This document shows, piece after piece, positions 39,601 through 53,100 of a DNA stretch of 64,000 bases. The DNA is from Tetrahymena elliotti 4EA (Eukaryota; Ciliophora; Oligohymenophorea; Hymenostomatida; Tetrahymenidae): positions 1 to 64,000 of the forward strand of contig JH720393.1 of the NCBI GenBank assembly GCA_000231825.2, read 5' to 3'. The position numbers and the translations under genes are program-made. The stretch's first letter is position 1. The number at the start of each line of letters is the position of its first letter. The notes below the pieces were generated by a model that had not been told where the DNA came from, ran no database searches, and saw nothing but the letters and a program-made list of their open reading frames with translations.

Positions 39601-42600
39601 GGCTTAGACAATTAGAGCTAACCCTAACATTAAATTTGCAGAATAAAGAGCTGTAAGATGGGAGAAACTTATGCTATTTATTTAATCAGTTTTAGAAAAT
39701 TGGATTAAAGTCTAAACTTTGTATCTTTACCTAGAGCCAATATTTAGTTTTGAAGATATAAGCAAGACTTTAGTTACAGAGACTGATAAATTTAATATTG
39801 TTAATAAAACTTGGAAATAAATTATGGAGTGTGTATAAAATGACCCTAAGGTTTTAAGTCTAGAAAAAATACCAAATATTGAAGAAGAATTAATTCATTG
39901 CTTAAAGCTTATTGAAGAAATTCAAAAAGGATTAGAGGAACATCTTGAGTAAATCATTTTATTTTTATAGAAATTTATTTCAAAAAGTATTTTTCTAATC
40001 AAACAGATCAAAGAGATTAGAATTCCCTCGTTTCTTCTTTTTGTCTAATGATGATTTGCTTAACATTTTAGCTGAAACAAGAGATCCCTTGTTAGTCTAG
40101 CCTCACATGAAGAAGTGCTTTGAAGGTATCTCTGAATTGCTCTTTAATTATAATGTTGACATCACAGGTATGCGTAGTAGTGAAAAAGAAGAAATTTAAT
40201 TCTTAGAGCGTATATCTCCTCGTAATTTCAAGTCTAATGTGGAAAAATGGCTCCTAGAAGTAGAAAAGTAAATGAGAACATCATTGTCAAAAGTAATGGA
40301 GGAAGGATTATTAGATCTCTAATCTGGTTAAGAAAAAAGATCTGAATGGGTAAGAAAGTGGCCAGGATAAGTAGTAATAGCAATTTCACAATTGATATGG
40401 ACAGAAAGTTTAGAAGAAAGCTTAAATTAGTCAGGTTTGAATGGATTAAAGCAATTTTATGAGTATTGCCAAAGTGGATTGGAGGAAATTGTTACTCTTG
40501 TTAGATAGAATCTAACTTTTTTAGAGACAATCACTCTTGGTGCTTTAATTGTAATCGAAGTTCATAATAAAGATGTTGTAAAGAGATTGATAGATGATCA
40601 AATCAGTCACACTCAATAATTTGAATGGCTATCAGAAATGAGATATTATTGGGATACTTCAATAAATAAATTAAATGTAAAGATGATGTCTACTTCTATG
40701 AGATATGGTTACGAATACTTAGGAAATACAGGTATATTATTTACTAAAATTATTACATATTATTTATTAGGTACCATTATTTTTAAATAGGAAGACTAGT
40801 TATCACTCCTCTCACAGACAGATGTTATAGAACACTTATGAATGCTCTTTAGCTTAATTTAGGAGGAGCTCCTGAAGGACCTGCAGGAACAGGTAAAACA
40901 GAAAGCACAAAGGATTTAGCAAAGGCTATTGCTATGTAATGCATAGTTTTTAACTGTTCTGATGGTCTTAATATTCATGCTATGGCTAAATTCTTTAAGG
41001 GATTGATCGCAACAGGTGCATGGAGTTGTTTTGATGAGTTTAATCGTATTGATTTAGAAGTTCTTTCAGTTATAGCTCAACAAATATTGTAAATCTAATA
41101 AAGTAAAGCTGCTATGAAAAGTAATATTTTATTTGAGGGAACTGAACTCATTCTTAAACACAGTTGCAATGTTTTTATTACAATGAATCCTGGTTATGCA
41201 GGTCGTTCTGAATTACCAGATAACTTAAAGGCACTTTTTAGACCAGTAGCTATGATGGTTCCCGATTACTCGTAATTTAATAAAAATATATTTAACTCAA
41301 AATTACAAATTATTTTTGTTTAAATTTAGGTTAATTGCTGAAATTTCTTTATATTCATTTGGTTTTGTTGATGCTAGAAACTAAGCTAGAAAGATAGTAG
41401 CTGTCTATAAACTTTGTAGTGAGTAGTTAAGTAGTCAGGATCACTATGATTATGGTATGAGAGCTGTTAAGGCTGTACTTACTGCAGCTTCTTAGCTAAA
41501 AAGAAAATATCCAAATGAGAGAGAAGATGTCCTTATATTACGTTCTATCACTGATGTTAATCTTCCCAAATTTTTATAATAAGATGTTGATCTTTTTAAA
41601 AATATTACAAGTGATTTATTCCCAGGAGTTAAGCTTCCTAATCCTGATTATAACACATTGAATTAAGCTATGACTTCTGTTCTTGCTTCTATGAATCTAT
41701 AAAGTGTACAAAACTTCCGTAAAAAAGTTCTTCAATTATATGAAGTTGTCAATACTCGTCATGGTTTAATGTTAGTTGGATAACCTTTTTCAGGAAAATC
41801 AAGCTGTTATAAAGTTTTAGCTGCTACATTAACATACGCTTGTAAGAAATTAGGATCCTTAGATGAATTACCAACTAATTATTATATTATAAATCCTAAA
41901 TCTATTTCATTAAACTTTTTATATGGGTAAATATATTCAATTTAATTTATTTAGAATTTATTATGAAATTTTTAATATAGATATTCTGACCCAGTTTCTA
42001 AAGAATGGACAGAGGGAGTTTTAGCTGAAGTTTATAGAAAATGTGCAACAGCAGCAGTTCCTGATAGATAATTTATTGTTTTCGATGGACCTGTTGATGC
42101 TGATTGGATAGAAAATATGAATACAGTTTTGGATGATAATAAAAAATTGTGCTTAATGAGTGGTGAGACCATCCCTATGTCAAATTCTATGACAATGATG
42201 TTTGAAGTTGCTGATCTTAGATAAGCTTCTCCCGCCACAGTTTCTCGTTGTGGTATGGTTTATATGCAGCCAGAGTAATTAGGGTGGTGGCCTTTGGTAC
42301 TCTCATGGTTATCACAGGTATTTAATTGTTTAAAAAGTTTAAGATTTTAATCAAATTTTTAAAAAAATTAAAGCTTTCAGAATAGCTAGATGAATAGATA
42401 ATTGAACATTTAAATGAATTATTTGATGCCACTATCGGACAGTGTATCCATTATATCAAAACTAGATGCAAAGAATATTAAAATGTACCAGAAGGTACTC
42501 TTGTTGTGTAATTAATGAGACTTCTTAGAGCATTTATGCACAAATATAGATTCTTCGATAGAGAATTTTTATCTAAAATTAAGATAGAAGTTGCTTAAAA

Positions 42601-45600
42601 CTCTTTAGATATGATTTTTATTTATTGCACTATTTGGAGTATTGGTGCTACAATAGATGAAAAAGGTAGATAAGATTTTGATCGTTACCTTAAGTAACTT
42701 ATAAAAAATCCCCAAAAATGTGAAACAAAAAAAGACAAGCTTATTAAATTTGAAAAATAAGTTATGCTACCCGAAGCAGGTCCCCATGTCTTAGTTTATG
42801 ACTATTACTTAGAATAAGAAGAAACAGGATCATGTAAATGGAAAAATTATTAATAAATTATTGATTCTATAACTTCAGATTCCATTCCTGCAGATGAATC
42901 ATATCACAACATAGTTATTAAAACAGCTGAACAACTAAGATTAACAGAGCTTCTTTAAGTTTCAATTTAATTCCACTATCCTTTCTTAGTTATTGGTCAA
43001 ACAGGTACAGGTAAATCTACTTACATTAATACATACCTGAAATCACTCTCACATGAAAAGTATTTACTTGTTGGCATTAATTTCAGTGCTTAGACTTCTT
43101 CTGAGGAAACTCAACTTATTGTTGATTCAAAACTTGATAGAAGAAGAAAAGGTATTTTTGGCCCTCCTATTGGAGTTAATTGTCTAGTTTTTGTAGATGA
43201 TTTGAATATGCCTTAATTAGATAAATATGGTGCTTAACCTCCTATAGAACTACTCAGATAATTTTTAGATTAAAAAGGTTGGTATGGCAAAGATAGAAAA
43301 TTCATGGAAATTATTGAGACTTCTCTAATTGGAGCTATGGGTCCTCCAGGAGGTGGTCGTAACTAAATCACATCAAGGTATTTTACTTTCAAATTATAAA
43401 TTTTTATCAATTAATTTTAAATATTTAAAGATTATTGAGACACTTCAATGTTTTGTGTTCTACTGAACCTAACTAATTGTAGATGGAAAGAATTTTTTCT
43501 GAACTTATGACCTGGTATATGAATAAAATATAACTTAATGATGAAAATTTAAGAAGAACATTTAAGTTATGTATTGAGGCTACTGTAGAAATGTACATGA
43601 ATATTGTTTAAAACTTAAAACCAACTCCTGCAAAGTGTCACTATCTATTTAATCTTCGCGATGTCAGTAGAGTTGTTTAAGGATTACAGTTAATCTCAAA
43701 GAATTAAATTGAAAATGACAAAAAAGTAATAATTTTTTTTTAGTAATAAAATTTAAAGTAAAATTTATTAGATTATCAGATTATGGATAAATGAAGTCAG
43801 CAGAGTATTTTATGATAGACTTTCTTTTGAATAAGATTAAATTTGGTTTTATAATACTATGTGCAGTGCAATAAGAAATAAAATTAAAGAAGATATCAAA
43901 ATGGTTATGAAAGGACCCTATGATCATATTAAATATAATTTACTTACTCCTGAACCAATTAAAGTATTAAGATTTGGAGAGTTGTTAGGAAATGTAGACG
44001 GTGACAGATTTTATGATGAAATGGTATTATAAAAAATTTAAAATAATTTATAAAATAAAATGTTATTTATATTTATTAGATTGACATGGAAAAAATATTT
44101 GCTAAAGTCGAATATTTCTTAGAAGATTATAATTAAAATAATAAAAGACCAATGACACTTGTCCTTTTTGAATTTGCTATTGGCCATATCATAAATATTT
44201 GCAGAATACTTAGATTGCAAGGAGGGCATGGTCTTTTAATTGGATTGGGTGGCTCTGGAAGATAATCTCTTACTTATCTATCATCTCATATAAGAGATTT
44301 AAGGTTAACTTAAATAGAAATGAGTAAAAGTTACTAAAAAGAACAATGGATAGAAGATATGAGAAAGTTAATGATTTAAGCAGGTGTTGATAGTAAAGAA
44401 TCGGTATTTGTTATAAATGATAGTCAAATGTCAAAATCATTTATTTTAGAAGATCTTAATAATTTACTTAATTCTGGAGACATTCCAAATCTTTTTTCCT
44501 AAGAAGATTTTATTCCTGTAATTGATAGATTAAGATAAAATGCTAAAAAAGAAGGAAAAGTTAAATTACTTGAATAAGGTACTAATTAATAATTCTATGA
44601 TTATTTCGTTTAAACAGTGAAAAAGAAACTTCACATCATAATTACTTAAAGTCCTATTGGTGATACCCTTAGAAATAGAATTAGAAACTTCCCTAATATA
44701 GTAAATTGTACTAATATTATTTGGTATAGATAATGGCCAGAAGAAGCTTTAGATGCTGTTGGTCATAAATTAATTTCAGAATTGTAAAATTTTCATAATT
44801 TTCTAATTAAAAATAATAATTAATAAAATAATATTTAAAAATTAGATATTTAGATGGATCTATTAGCAGAAAGCTTGTTAATACTTGCAAGCATTTGCAT
44901 CAATCTTCTTTAGATTTAAGTTAGGAATATTTAAGACATGAAAAAAGAGTTAATTACATTACACCCTCTTCATATTTGGAACTTTTACATAACTTGAAAA
45001 TTTTACTTTAGCAACAAAGGAAAAAATTAGAAGAGACTCGCAACGTTTACTCAAATGGTGTATAAAAGTTAATTTCTACTGCTGAGTAAGTCAAACGTAT
45101 GGAGGAAGAACTCATTGAAAAGAAACCTATTTTGATATAAATGAACGAAGAAACATAAAAAATTGCTTCTGAAATAAAAGCTTAAGCTGAAGCTATGGAA
45201 CCCAAGCGTATTTAGGCAGAAAAGTAAGAAGAAGAAGTTAATCTTAAAGTTTAAGAAGCAGAACTCATTAAATAAGATTGTGAAAGAGAATTAAGTGTTG
45301 CTAAACCTTAGCTAAAAAAAGCAGAAGAAGCTCTTAATACTTTAGATTCTAATGATATAAATAAAATGAAGGCTATGCAAAAGCCACCAGAGACAGTATA
45401 GCTAGTTATGGAAGCTGTTTGTGTGCTTTGCAAAGTAATTTTTTTTCATAAATTTAAAATATTTTATTAATTAAAATTGAAATAAATAGGTTCCTCCTCT
45501 ACCTGTTCCTAATCCTAAGTATCCTAAAGAAAGAATCATGAGCTACTGGGAAGCTTCAAAGAAATTCTTATCAGATAAATATTTCTTGCAAACACTTATT

Positions 45601-48600
45601 TAATATGATAAGGAAAATATTGATGAATAAGTTATGAAGAAAGTAAGAGATAAATATATTTCTTAAACAAAATTATTTAACCCTAAGAGAGTTGAGTAGG
45701 CAAGTTCTGCAGCTAAAGGTTTATGTGAGTGGATATTAGCCTTAAGTGAGTATGAAAAGGTTTTATAAATTGTACGCCCTAAATAATATAGATACAACTA
45801 ATCTAAATAAGAAGTAGCTATTCTATAAAATGATTTGAAATAGACTCGTGATGAACTTGCATAGCTAAACAAAGAAATAGCAAATTTATAAGAGAGCTAT
45901 GATTAAATTCGTAAGAAATAATAATAATTGGAAGAAGATATAGTAGATTGTGAAAAGAAATTACTTCGTGCTAGCTCGCTTATTGGAGGATTAGGTGGTG
46001 AGCAAGAAAGATGGTTGAAGGTATCAGAAAAATTAGAAAATCAACTATAGTTTGTTGTTGGAGATATAACAATATCTACTGGTATAATATCTTATTTGGG
46101 ACCATTTAGTTAGACTTATAGAAATAAGTAAGTAAAAGCTTGGATTGAATATTGTAAGGGAATTTCTATTTAGATCAGTGAAGGATACTCCTTAGAATCT
46201 ACACTTGGAGAACCAATAGTTATTAGAAAATGGAACATGAATGGATTACCTTCAGATGCTTTTTCAAGAGAAAATGGTATTATTACTTACAATACTAGAA
46301 GGTGGCCTCTGATGATCGATCCTTAGCAATAGGCTAATAGGTGGATTAGAAAGAATGAATTTGACAACAAAGTAACTGTCGTTAAATAATCTGACCAAAA
46401 CTTTATCCGTTCTCTAGAAACATGCATTTAGTTTGGCTAATGTTTAATCATAGAAAATGTTAAAGAAGAAATAGATTCAATACTCGATCCAATATTATCA
46501 AAATAAACATTCAAAAACGCAGGTGTACTTAGCATAAAAGTTGGTGATAATATCATAGATTATTCAAAATAATTTAAATTGTTTTTAACATCAAAACTCA
46601 GAAATCCTCACTTTACACCTGAAATTTCAACAAAACTTACTTTAATAAACTTCACAATTACTAAAGAAGGTCTTGAAGATTAACTTCTTGAAATTTGTGT
46701 TCAAAAAGAAAATCCTAATGATGAAAACTAAAGAGTCTAACTCATCATCCAAGTAATACATTATTTGTTTACTATTTTCATTAAATTAAAAATATTTTTT
46801 ATTTAAATAAAAAAGAATCATAAATATCAACAACAATTAGAAGATATAGAAAAGTAAATTTTAGAAGTATTAAATAAAGCAGATAACATTTTAGATGATG
46901 AATAAGGTGTCTAGGTATTGTAATAATCGAAATAGGTTTCAAACGATATTATGGAAAGGTAAGAAGAAGCCAAAGTTACTGAATAAAGACTTGAGTAATC
47001 AAGACAAGAGTATAAACCCATAGCAAACCATAGTGCTGTTCTCTTCTTTGCTATTATGGATATGGCATCTTAAGATTTTATGTATCAATATTCTCTAAAT
47101 TGGTTTATTAACTTATATATCGATTCATTTGACAAAGCAGAAAAAAGTAAATCTGCAAAAGCTTAAGATAGAGTAATTGCTGTTAGTTAGTATTTGACAT
47201 ATTCTATTTATTCTAATGTTTGCCGTTCTCTTTTTGAAAAGGATAAATTATTATTCAGTTTTTTACTATTATTGAGAATACAAGAAAATAAGAAGCACAT
47301 TGATAATAATGAACTAAACTTCTTAATTTCACCTATAGATATTTCTTCTGAAGATGTTATTAATTCAGCTCATGATTTGTAAGAAAATCCTGCAAAATCA
47401 TTCTTACCATAAACAACATGGTTAAGAATTGTTGCTCTATCCAGAATTTCTCCAAAATTCAAAGCTCTACCATAATCTATAAGTGACGATTTATAATTCT
47501 GGCATAGTTTTTATTTTGATAGTTAGGCTCATACTATGAAATTCCCTAATCCATTTAACAGTTGCACATAAATGCAAAAACTTTGCATAATTAAAGCCAT
47601 CAGACCTGATAGAGTTAATTTATCAGTACAAGATTTCATTAGAACAGGTAAAAAAAATTTAATTGTCTATTTAAAAATATTTTATTTATTTATTAAAAAT
47701 AAATAGATCTTGGTGAGAAGTTCACATCCCCTCCTCCATTCAATTTATAATTGAGTTTTAATGACTCTAATTGCTACTAACCTTTAATTTTCATCCTTCC
47801 AGGTACTGATCCTATGAATAATTTGATAAATTTTGCTGAATAAAAGTAGAAATACTTGAAGGCAATATCTCTTGGTTAAGGTTAAGGTGTTCATGCAGAA
47901 AAAGCTATTGATGAAGCTCAAAAGCAAGGTACTTGGGTTATTCTTTAAAATTGTCATTTGGCCCCAAGTTGGATGCCTAAATTGGAAAAAATATGTGAAG
48001 AAATGTAAAATAACTCACAAAACAAAGAAAAGGTTAATGTTAACTTTAGGTAAAATTGACTATAATTTTTATTTATCATTTTAATATTTCTTTTTTCTTT
48101 TAAAGATTATGGTTGACAAGTTATCCCAGCTCAGATTTCCCTATTTCAATCTTGCAAAATAGTGTAAAAATGACAAATGAACCTCCTAAAGGTGTAAAGT
48201 CAAATATGTTGGTTTCATTTATGAGTGATCAGATTTCAGATTAAACATTCTTTGAGACTCATAGTAAACCTAAATAATTTAAAACTCTCCTTTATGGTCT
48301 CTGCTTCTTCCATGCTGTGCTTTAAGAAAGAAGAACTTATGGACCACTTGGTTGGAATATTTTATATGATTTTAACTAATCTGATTTACGTATTAGTGTA
48401 AGATAACTTTACATACTACTTTAAGAGTATTAGGATATTCCTTTTAATGCACTTCATTATATGGTTGGTGAATGTAATTATGGTGGTAGAGTAACTGATG
48501 ATAGAGATAGAAGAATCCTTCATGCTTTGATGCAAGACTTCTTTTCTGAATAAATTTTCCAATAAAACTTTAACTTTGCTAATGATTCTAATTATTCTGT

Positions 48601-49774
48601 AAGATTTCAATTTTTTTTATTTTTTAGATTTCTAAAATTTTATAATTTTACAGGTTCCTCCTATTGGTAGCCATGTAGAATATATTAAATTCATTGAAGA
48701 AAAAATTCCTCTTAATTAGACTCCAAGTATTTTTGGTTTCCATGATAATGGTGTTATCGTTAAAGACCTTAAAGAAACAGACGACTTGTGCAATGCCCTA
48801 TTAATGATGATGGGTGGTAACTCTATGAATAATGCAGAAGGAGATACAGAAACATAATTAAGAGCTATTTCATAAGATATATTATCCAAAATACCTAAAA
48901 AATTTGATCCTGAGTTAGTCTCTGCAAAATATCCAATATCCTATGAAAACTCTCTCAATACTGTTTTGTAGCAAGAAATTATCAGGTATAATAATTTAAC
49001 TAACGTTATTGTATCCTCTTTAAAAGAAATAGAAAATGCTCTCTAAGGTATTGTAGTAATGTCCTCTAACCTTGAAAAAGTAATCTAAAAATTTTTAATT
49101 TATTTAAATCTAAAATATTAAATGTTTTAAAATTTAATTAGGTTTGTAACAGCTTGCTTAAGGGTCTTGTTCCTGATCTGTGGAAAAAATCTTCCTATCC
49201 TTCACTAAAACCATTAGGTTCTTATATTACAGATTTAGTCAAAAGATTAAAATATTACTAGAATTGGATAGACCATGATGTACCTAAGTGCCATTGGATT
49301 AGTGGTTTCTATTTTACATAGACATTTTTAACAGCAACTTTATAAAATTTTGCTCGTAAATATACTATTCCAATAGATAATCTTGTTTTCGAGTTTAACT
49401 TTTATGGTGAACCTCCAGAGAATGTTAATGATGCAGCTCAATATATTGATATTCCAGATGGTTAATTAATGTATGGTCTTTATATTGAGGGATGTAAGTG
49501 GGATTATGATGAGAGATGCCTTACAGAAAGTGATCTTAAAGTTCTTTCAGTATAAGCTCCTATTATCTGGTTGAAACCCACTGAAGTATCTTAAGTAAAT
49601 AATTAATAATAAATATATAAGTGCCCTGTTTACAAAACATCTGAAAGAAAAGGAACTCTTTCAACAACAGGACACTCAACTAATTTTATAATGAGCATCG
49701 ATATGCCAACTAATGTAAGTTCTTCACACTGGGTAAAGCGTGGTGTAGCCATGCTTTGCTAGTTAAGTGACTGA
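33667..49774 (+). CDS. Axonemal dynein heavy chain, single-headed inner-arm type
   Basis: 23 exons, 4,924 codons. Introns: 33810-33957, 34522-34572, 35531-35589, 36086-36147, 37879-37934, 38462-38517, 39277-39328, 39949-40006, 40732-40790, 41272-41329, 41927-41980, 42318-42373, 43378-43430, 43726-43771, 44024-44079, 44784-44845, 45435-45489, 46753-46815, 47648-47706, 48050-48105, 48599-48653, 49080-49141. It drives ciliary bending by sliding doublet microtubules. Linker block [16 protein letters not shown] precedes AAA1 with Walker [10 protein letters not shown] (~2204); AAA2 GQPFSGKSS (~2484); AAA3 GQTGTGKST (~2853); AAA4 GLGGSGRQS (~3218). Stalk helices flank the microtubule-binding domain (about 44980-45960). 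The C-terminus [14 protein letters not shown] resembles the DNAH3/7/12 group. The tail is hundreds of residues longer than usual, with low-complexity parts near residues 120-240 and 740-1115. Confidence 0.95.
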
Positions 49775-50166
49775 TAAAAGCTAGGGAAAATATTTATAAA
49801 TAATTAATATTTTGTATTTCTAAATTAACTATTTTAAATCTAAAATTGTATAAAAATGATCACATCATTGATTGTAAACTTATATATGAATGTATTCATA
49901 ATAAATTTAATTTTTAAATATAATTATCTATTCTTATTAGTTACTAAACACAAAAATATCTTATTTTAAAAAATAATATAATAAACTTTAAAATAAAATA
50001 AAAAAGAAATCTTTAAATTATTTATAATTATTTCTAATTTAATTAGAAGTATTTTAATTTTAAAACTTTTTAATCATTTTAATTGATTGACATAACTTAA
50101 TTTAATTGAATCAGAAATATTATTATTATTACTATTTAAGCAGAAATAAACTTATTAATATATAAA
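49775..50166. other. Convergent 3' region
   Basis: 392 nt between the stop of the dynein heavy chain (plus) and the stop of the first ABCA gene (minus). It must hold the 3' ends of both transcripts. It is A/T-rich and contains no gene. Confidence 0.55.
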
Positions 50167-53100
50167 TCAATTATTTTAATTTGTTTTACTTTTACTGGAT
50201 TTTTCTCCTTTTTTTTATTTTTTGGTATTTCCTGTACCTAAGTTTATAGGTTATTCATAACTATTTTCTGTTTCATTTTGAAAATAATTTTATTAATTTT
50301 GTGATTAATCCTATTCACTGTGATCTTGAAGATATTATTGATAGTTATATCCATTGTTGTTATTGACTTAATTTTATTCTTAATCTTAAGAATTCGCACT
50401 ATTATGATAATTATAATCTTCAAACTAATTATTTTAGTATTATTACCCATAGTTTCCATAGCTATTATTTTATTCCTAAACTATTTCACTTTGAATTAAA
50501 TTTTAGGGTTTATTATTATTTGTTTGTTCTTCATCTTGTCTTTTTAAGTTATTTTCTTAAAAATAATCAAAACTTTGATTCTCAGAAACGACTTATTTAA
50601 TCTAAATCTCTTGTTCTTTTTTTTGATTTCCATTTCTATTTTAAAAATTTTTCTCTACCTTTTATTATTATTTTTACTTAGATGATGTACCATCTTATGT
50701 ATATAATTTTTTTCTATCATTGTAATAGTCTGTGAAAGACTCTTAAGATTCCATTTAATATTCATCTGAATTACTTTTTTTCTCTTCTTTTTTTGGCTTT
50801 TTAGAATTTTTCTAATTATAATTTGCTTATTTTTAATCTTCATATTCTTCTTCAGCTTTTTATATTTGAGCTTTCTTTTTTGGTTTTTGTTTCTTATTAC
50901 TAACAACATCTTACATTTCTATATCCTCATCATCATCACTTATTTATTTTCCTTTTTTCTTTTGTTTTTTTTTACTATTTTCATCTTGAGAAGGTTTTTC
51001 TATCTAGTTTTACTATTACTAACCAGCTTTTTTAGCAATTTAGTTGAAAATTTATTCTAAAGTTGGTTAATTGACTGTATAATGATTTATTTCTAACTGT
51101 TCTTAAACTGAGTTAAAAATACCAAAAATTTCTCCAATACTCTTTTCAGAAAATATTCTATATCTTGTGAAATTGTTAAACTACTCAATAATGGTAAATT
51201 CACCAAATCTTTGATTGATGAATTCTTAAACTTGAAGAGTTTTTTGGAACATTAATCCAAACTCTATAATTAATCTTGGCTCAACACCTTATCCTTTTTC
51301 TTCCTTCTTTAAAAATTCATAGTATAACTAGGCGCAAAAACCTTTTTCATTTACCTAATAAAGCATGTTTTACATTTTAACTGAAAAAAGGAAATCTTTT
51401 AAATTTTTCCTCTAAATAAGCTATTTCATGTTAATAGCCTTTGAAAATTTATTTATTTGCTTGTTTGTTGGAAGTGAAGTTTTGATGTCTATTTCGTACC
51501 CTTCTCCAAACTTACTTTTAAGATGTTGAACACTTCCCATACATTAGAAGTTACCTGCTACCATAATCCCTACTTTTGTTGATAAAGCTTCTGCCTCTTC
51601 CATAGAATGAGTTGTAAGAATAATAGATGACTACTTTCTTTAAGTTGAGATTCTGCTTATAACGTCCCACATAAATCTTCTATTACCAGGGTCCATACCT
51701 GTAGAAGGTTCATCCAAAAATACTATTGGAGGGTTACCAAGCATAGCTATTGCAACTGAAAGCTTTCTTTTATTACCACCACTATATGTTCCAGCACAAA
51801 TATTTTCAAATTATCTTAAGTTCATCTCATCAAGTTTTTTATCTACTAAAGGGGCTATCATATCTTTGGGTATGCCTTTTATAGCTGCATAAAGCTCTAA
51901 ATGCTCCCTTGCTGTAAGCTTATCAAGTAATGCATCAAATTAAGGACAATATCCTATATATTACTAGGCATTCACTAATTCCTCAGGTATTTTATATCCT
52001 TATATATAGGCATTTCCATTTACAATGTGTTCATCTCCTGTTAGCATTCTCATAGTTGTTGTTTTACCTGCTCCGTTAACACCTAATAAACAAAAGACTT
52101 CACCGTTTTCAATAGCAAAATTTAAATTATCAACAGCCACCTTATACTATGAGCCACTTTCATAAAATACTTTTCTCAATCCTTAAACATGAACTACATA
52201 ATCTTAAGGATCTGATTGCTCAACTCTTTCCTTTTCTTCCTGAACATCGCTATCCAATTTTTTTTATTAGTAAGGGATATTTGATTCTTTTGAAAAGAGC
52301 TATCTCTTTCCTAATTTTTCTATGATAATTAATAAAACCCCATATAAAATAATCTGTAAACTCATAGCCAGTATGTCTCCTCCAGCAATCTTCATATCTA
52401 ATGGATCAAGTATTTTTCCATCACTTGAATTTACAGCATATAAGGTTCTTGAAGTTAAATTTAAAATACCAAAACTAAAAGAAAAGGAAGGGATGAAACG
52501 TAGTATCCAAACTGCAAATTCTATTCCCTTATTATCCATTGAGAAAATTAATCTTAAAATCACAAATGTTATTGATAAAACATTTCCAAAGAACATGTGC
52601 ATGAAGAAGGAGAATAGTTATCCATTTCCATAATTTTTAACTAAAAAGCCAAAGACATAAGTAAATAGAATAACAGCAGGTCCATATAAGATAAAGATAA
52701 AATAGAAAACCAAGAATACTGAACTTTCTGTTAAAGAAGTTACATTAAACGCATAAGCTAGCCATGGGCATGTTAGAGCAGGAATCAAATATTTTACTAC
52801 ATCCATAAAAAAATTAGACATCCAATATGAAAACCTAGTTACACCTGAAACTATTTGTTAATGTTTAACTTAAGTTTCTCTTTCTTTAACTATGAAAACA
52901 ATTAAGCTTGCTGGGATAAATGCTAATCCAATATTAAAAATCATAGCAATAGAAATTCCATTTGCAATTTAATTTGCACTGTATTTTATAAAAATATTTT
53001 AATATTTTATTTGAAAACTTTAAAAATTACTTTTTTTGTTAGTAAGTGAATGGCATTGGCTTATTTCTGGGAATAATTTGAATATTTTTTCCAATTTATT

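Noticed and set aside
40732..40770. Earlier acceptor at 40770 in the dynein intron
   Set aside because: Using it inserts extra residues before the conserved [10 protein letters not shown] block; the acceptor at 40790 restores the family sequence.
52322..52633. 103-codon plus-strand ORF
   Set aside because: It is antisense to the second membrane domain of the ABCA gene, which is strongly supported.
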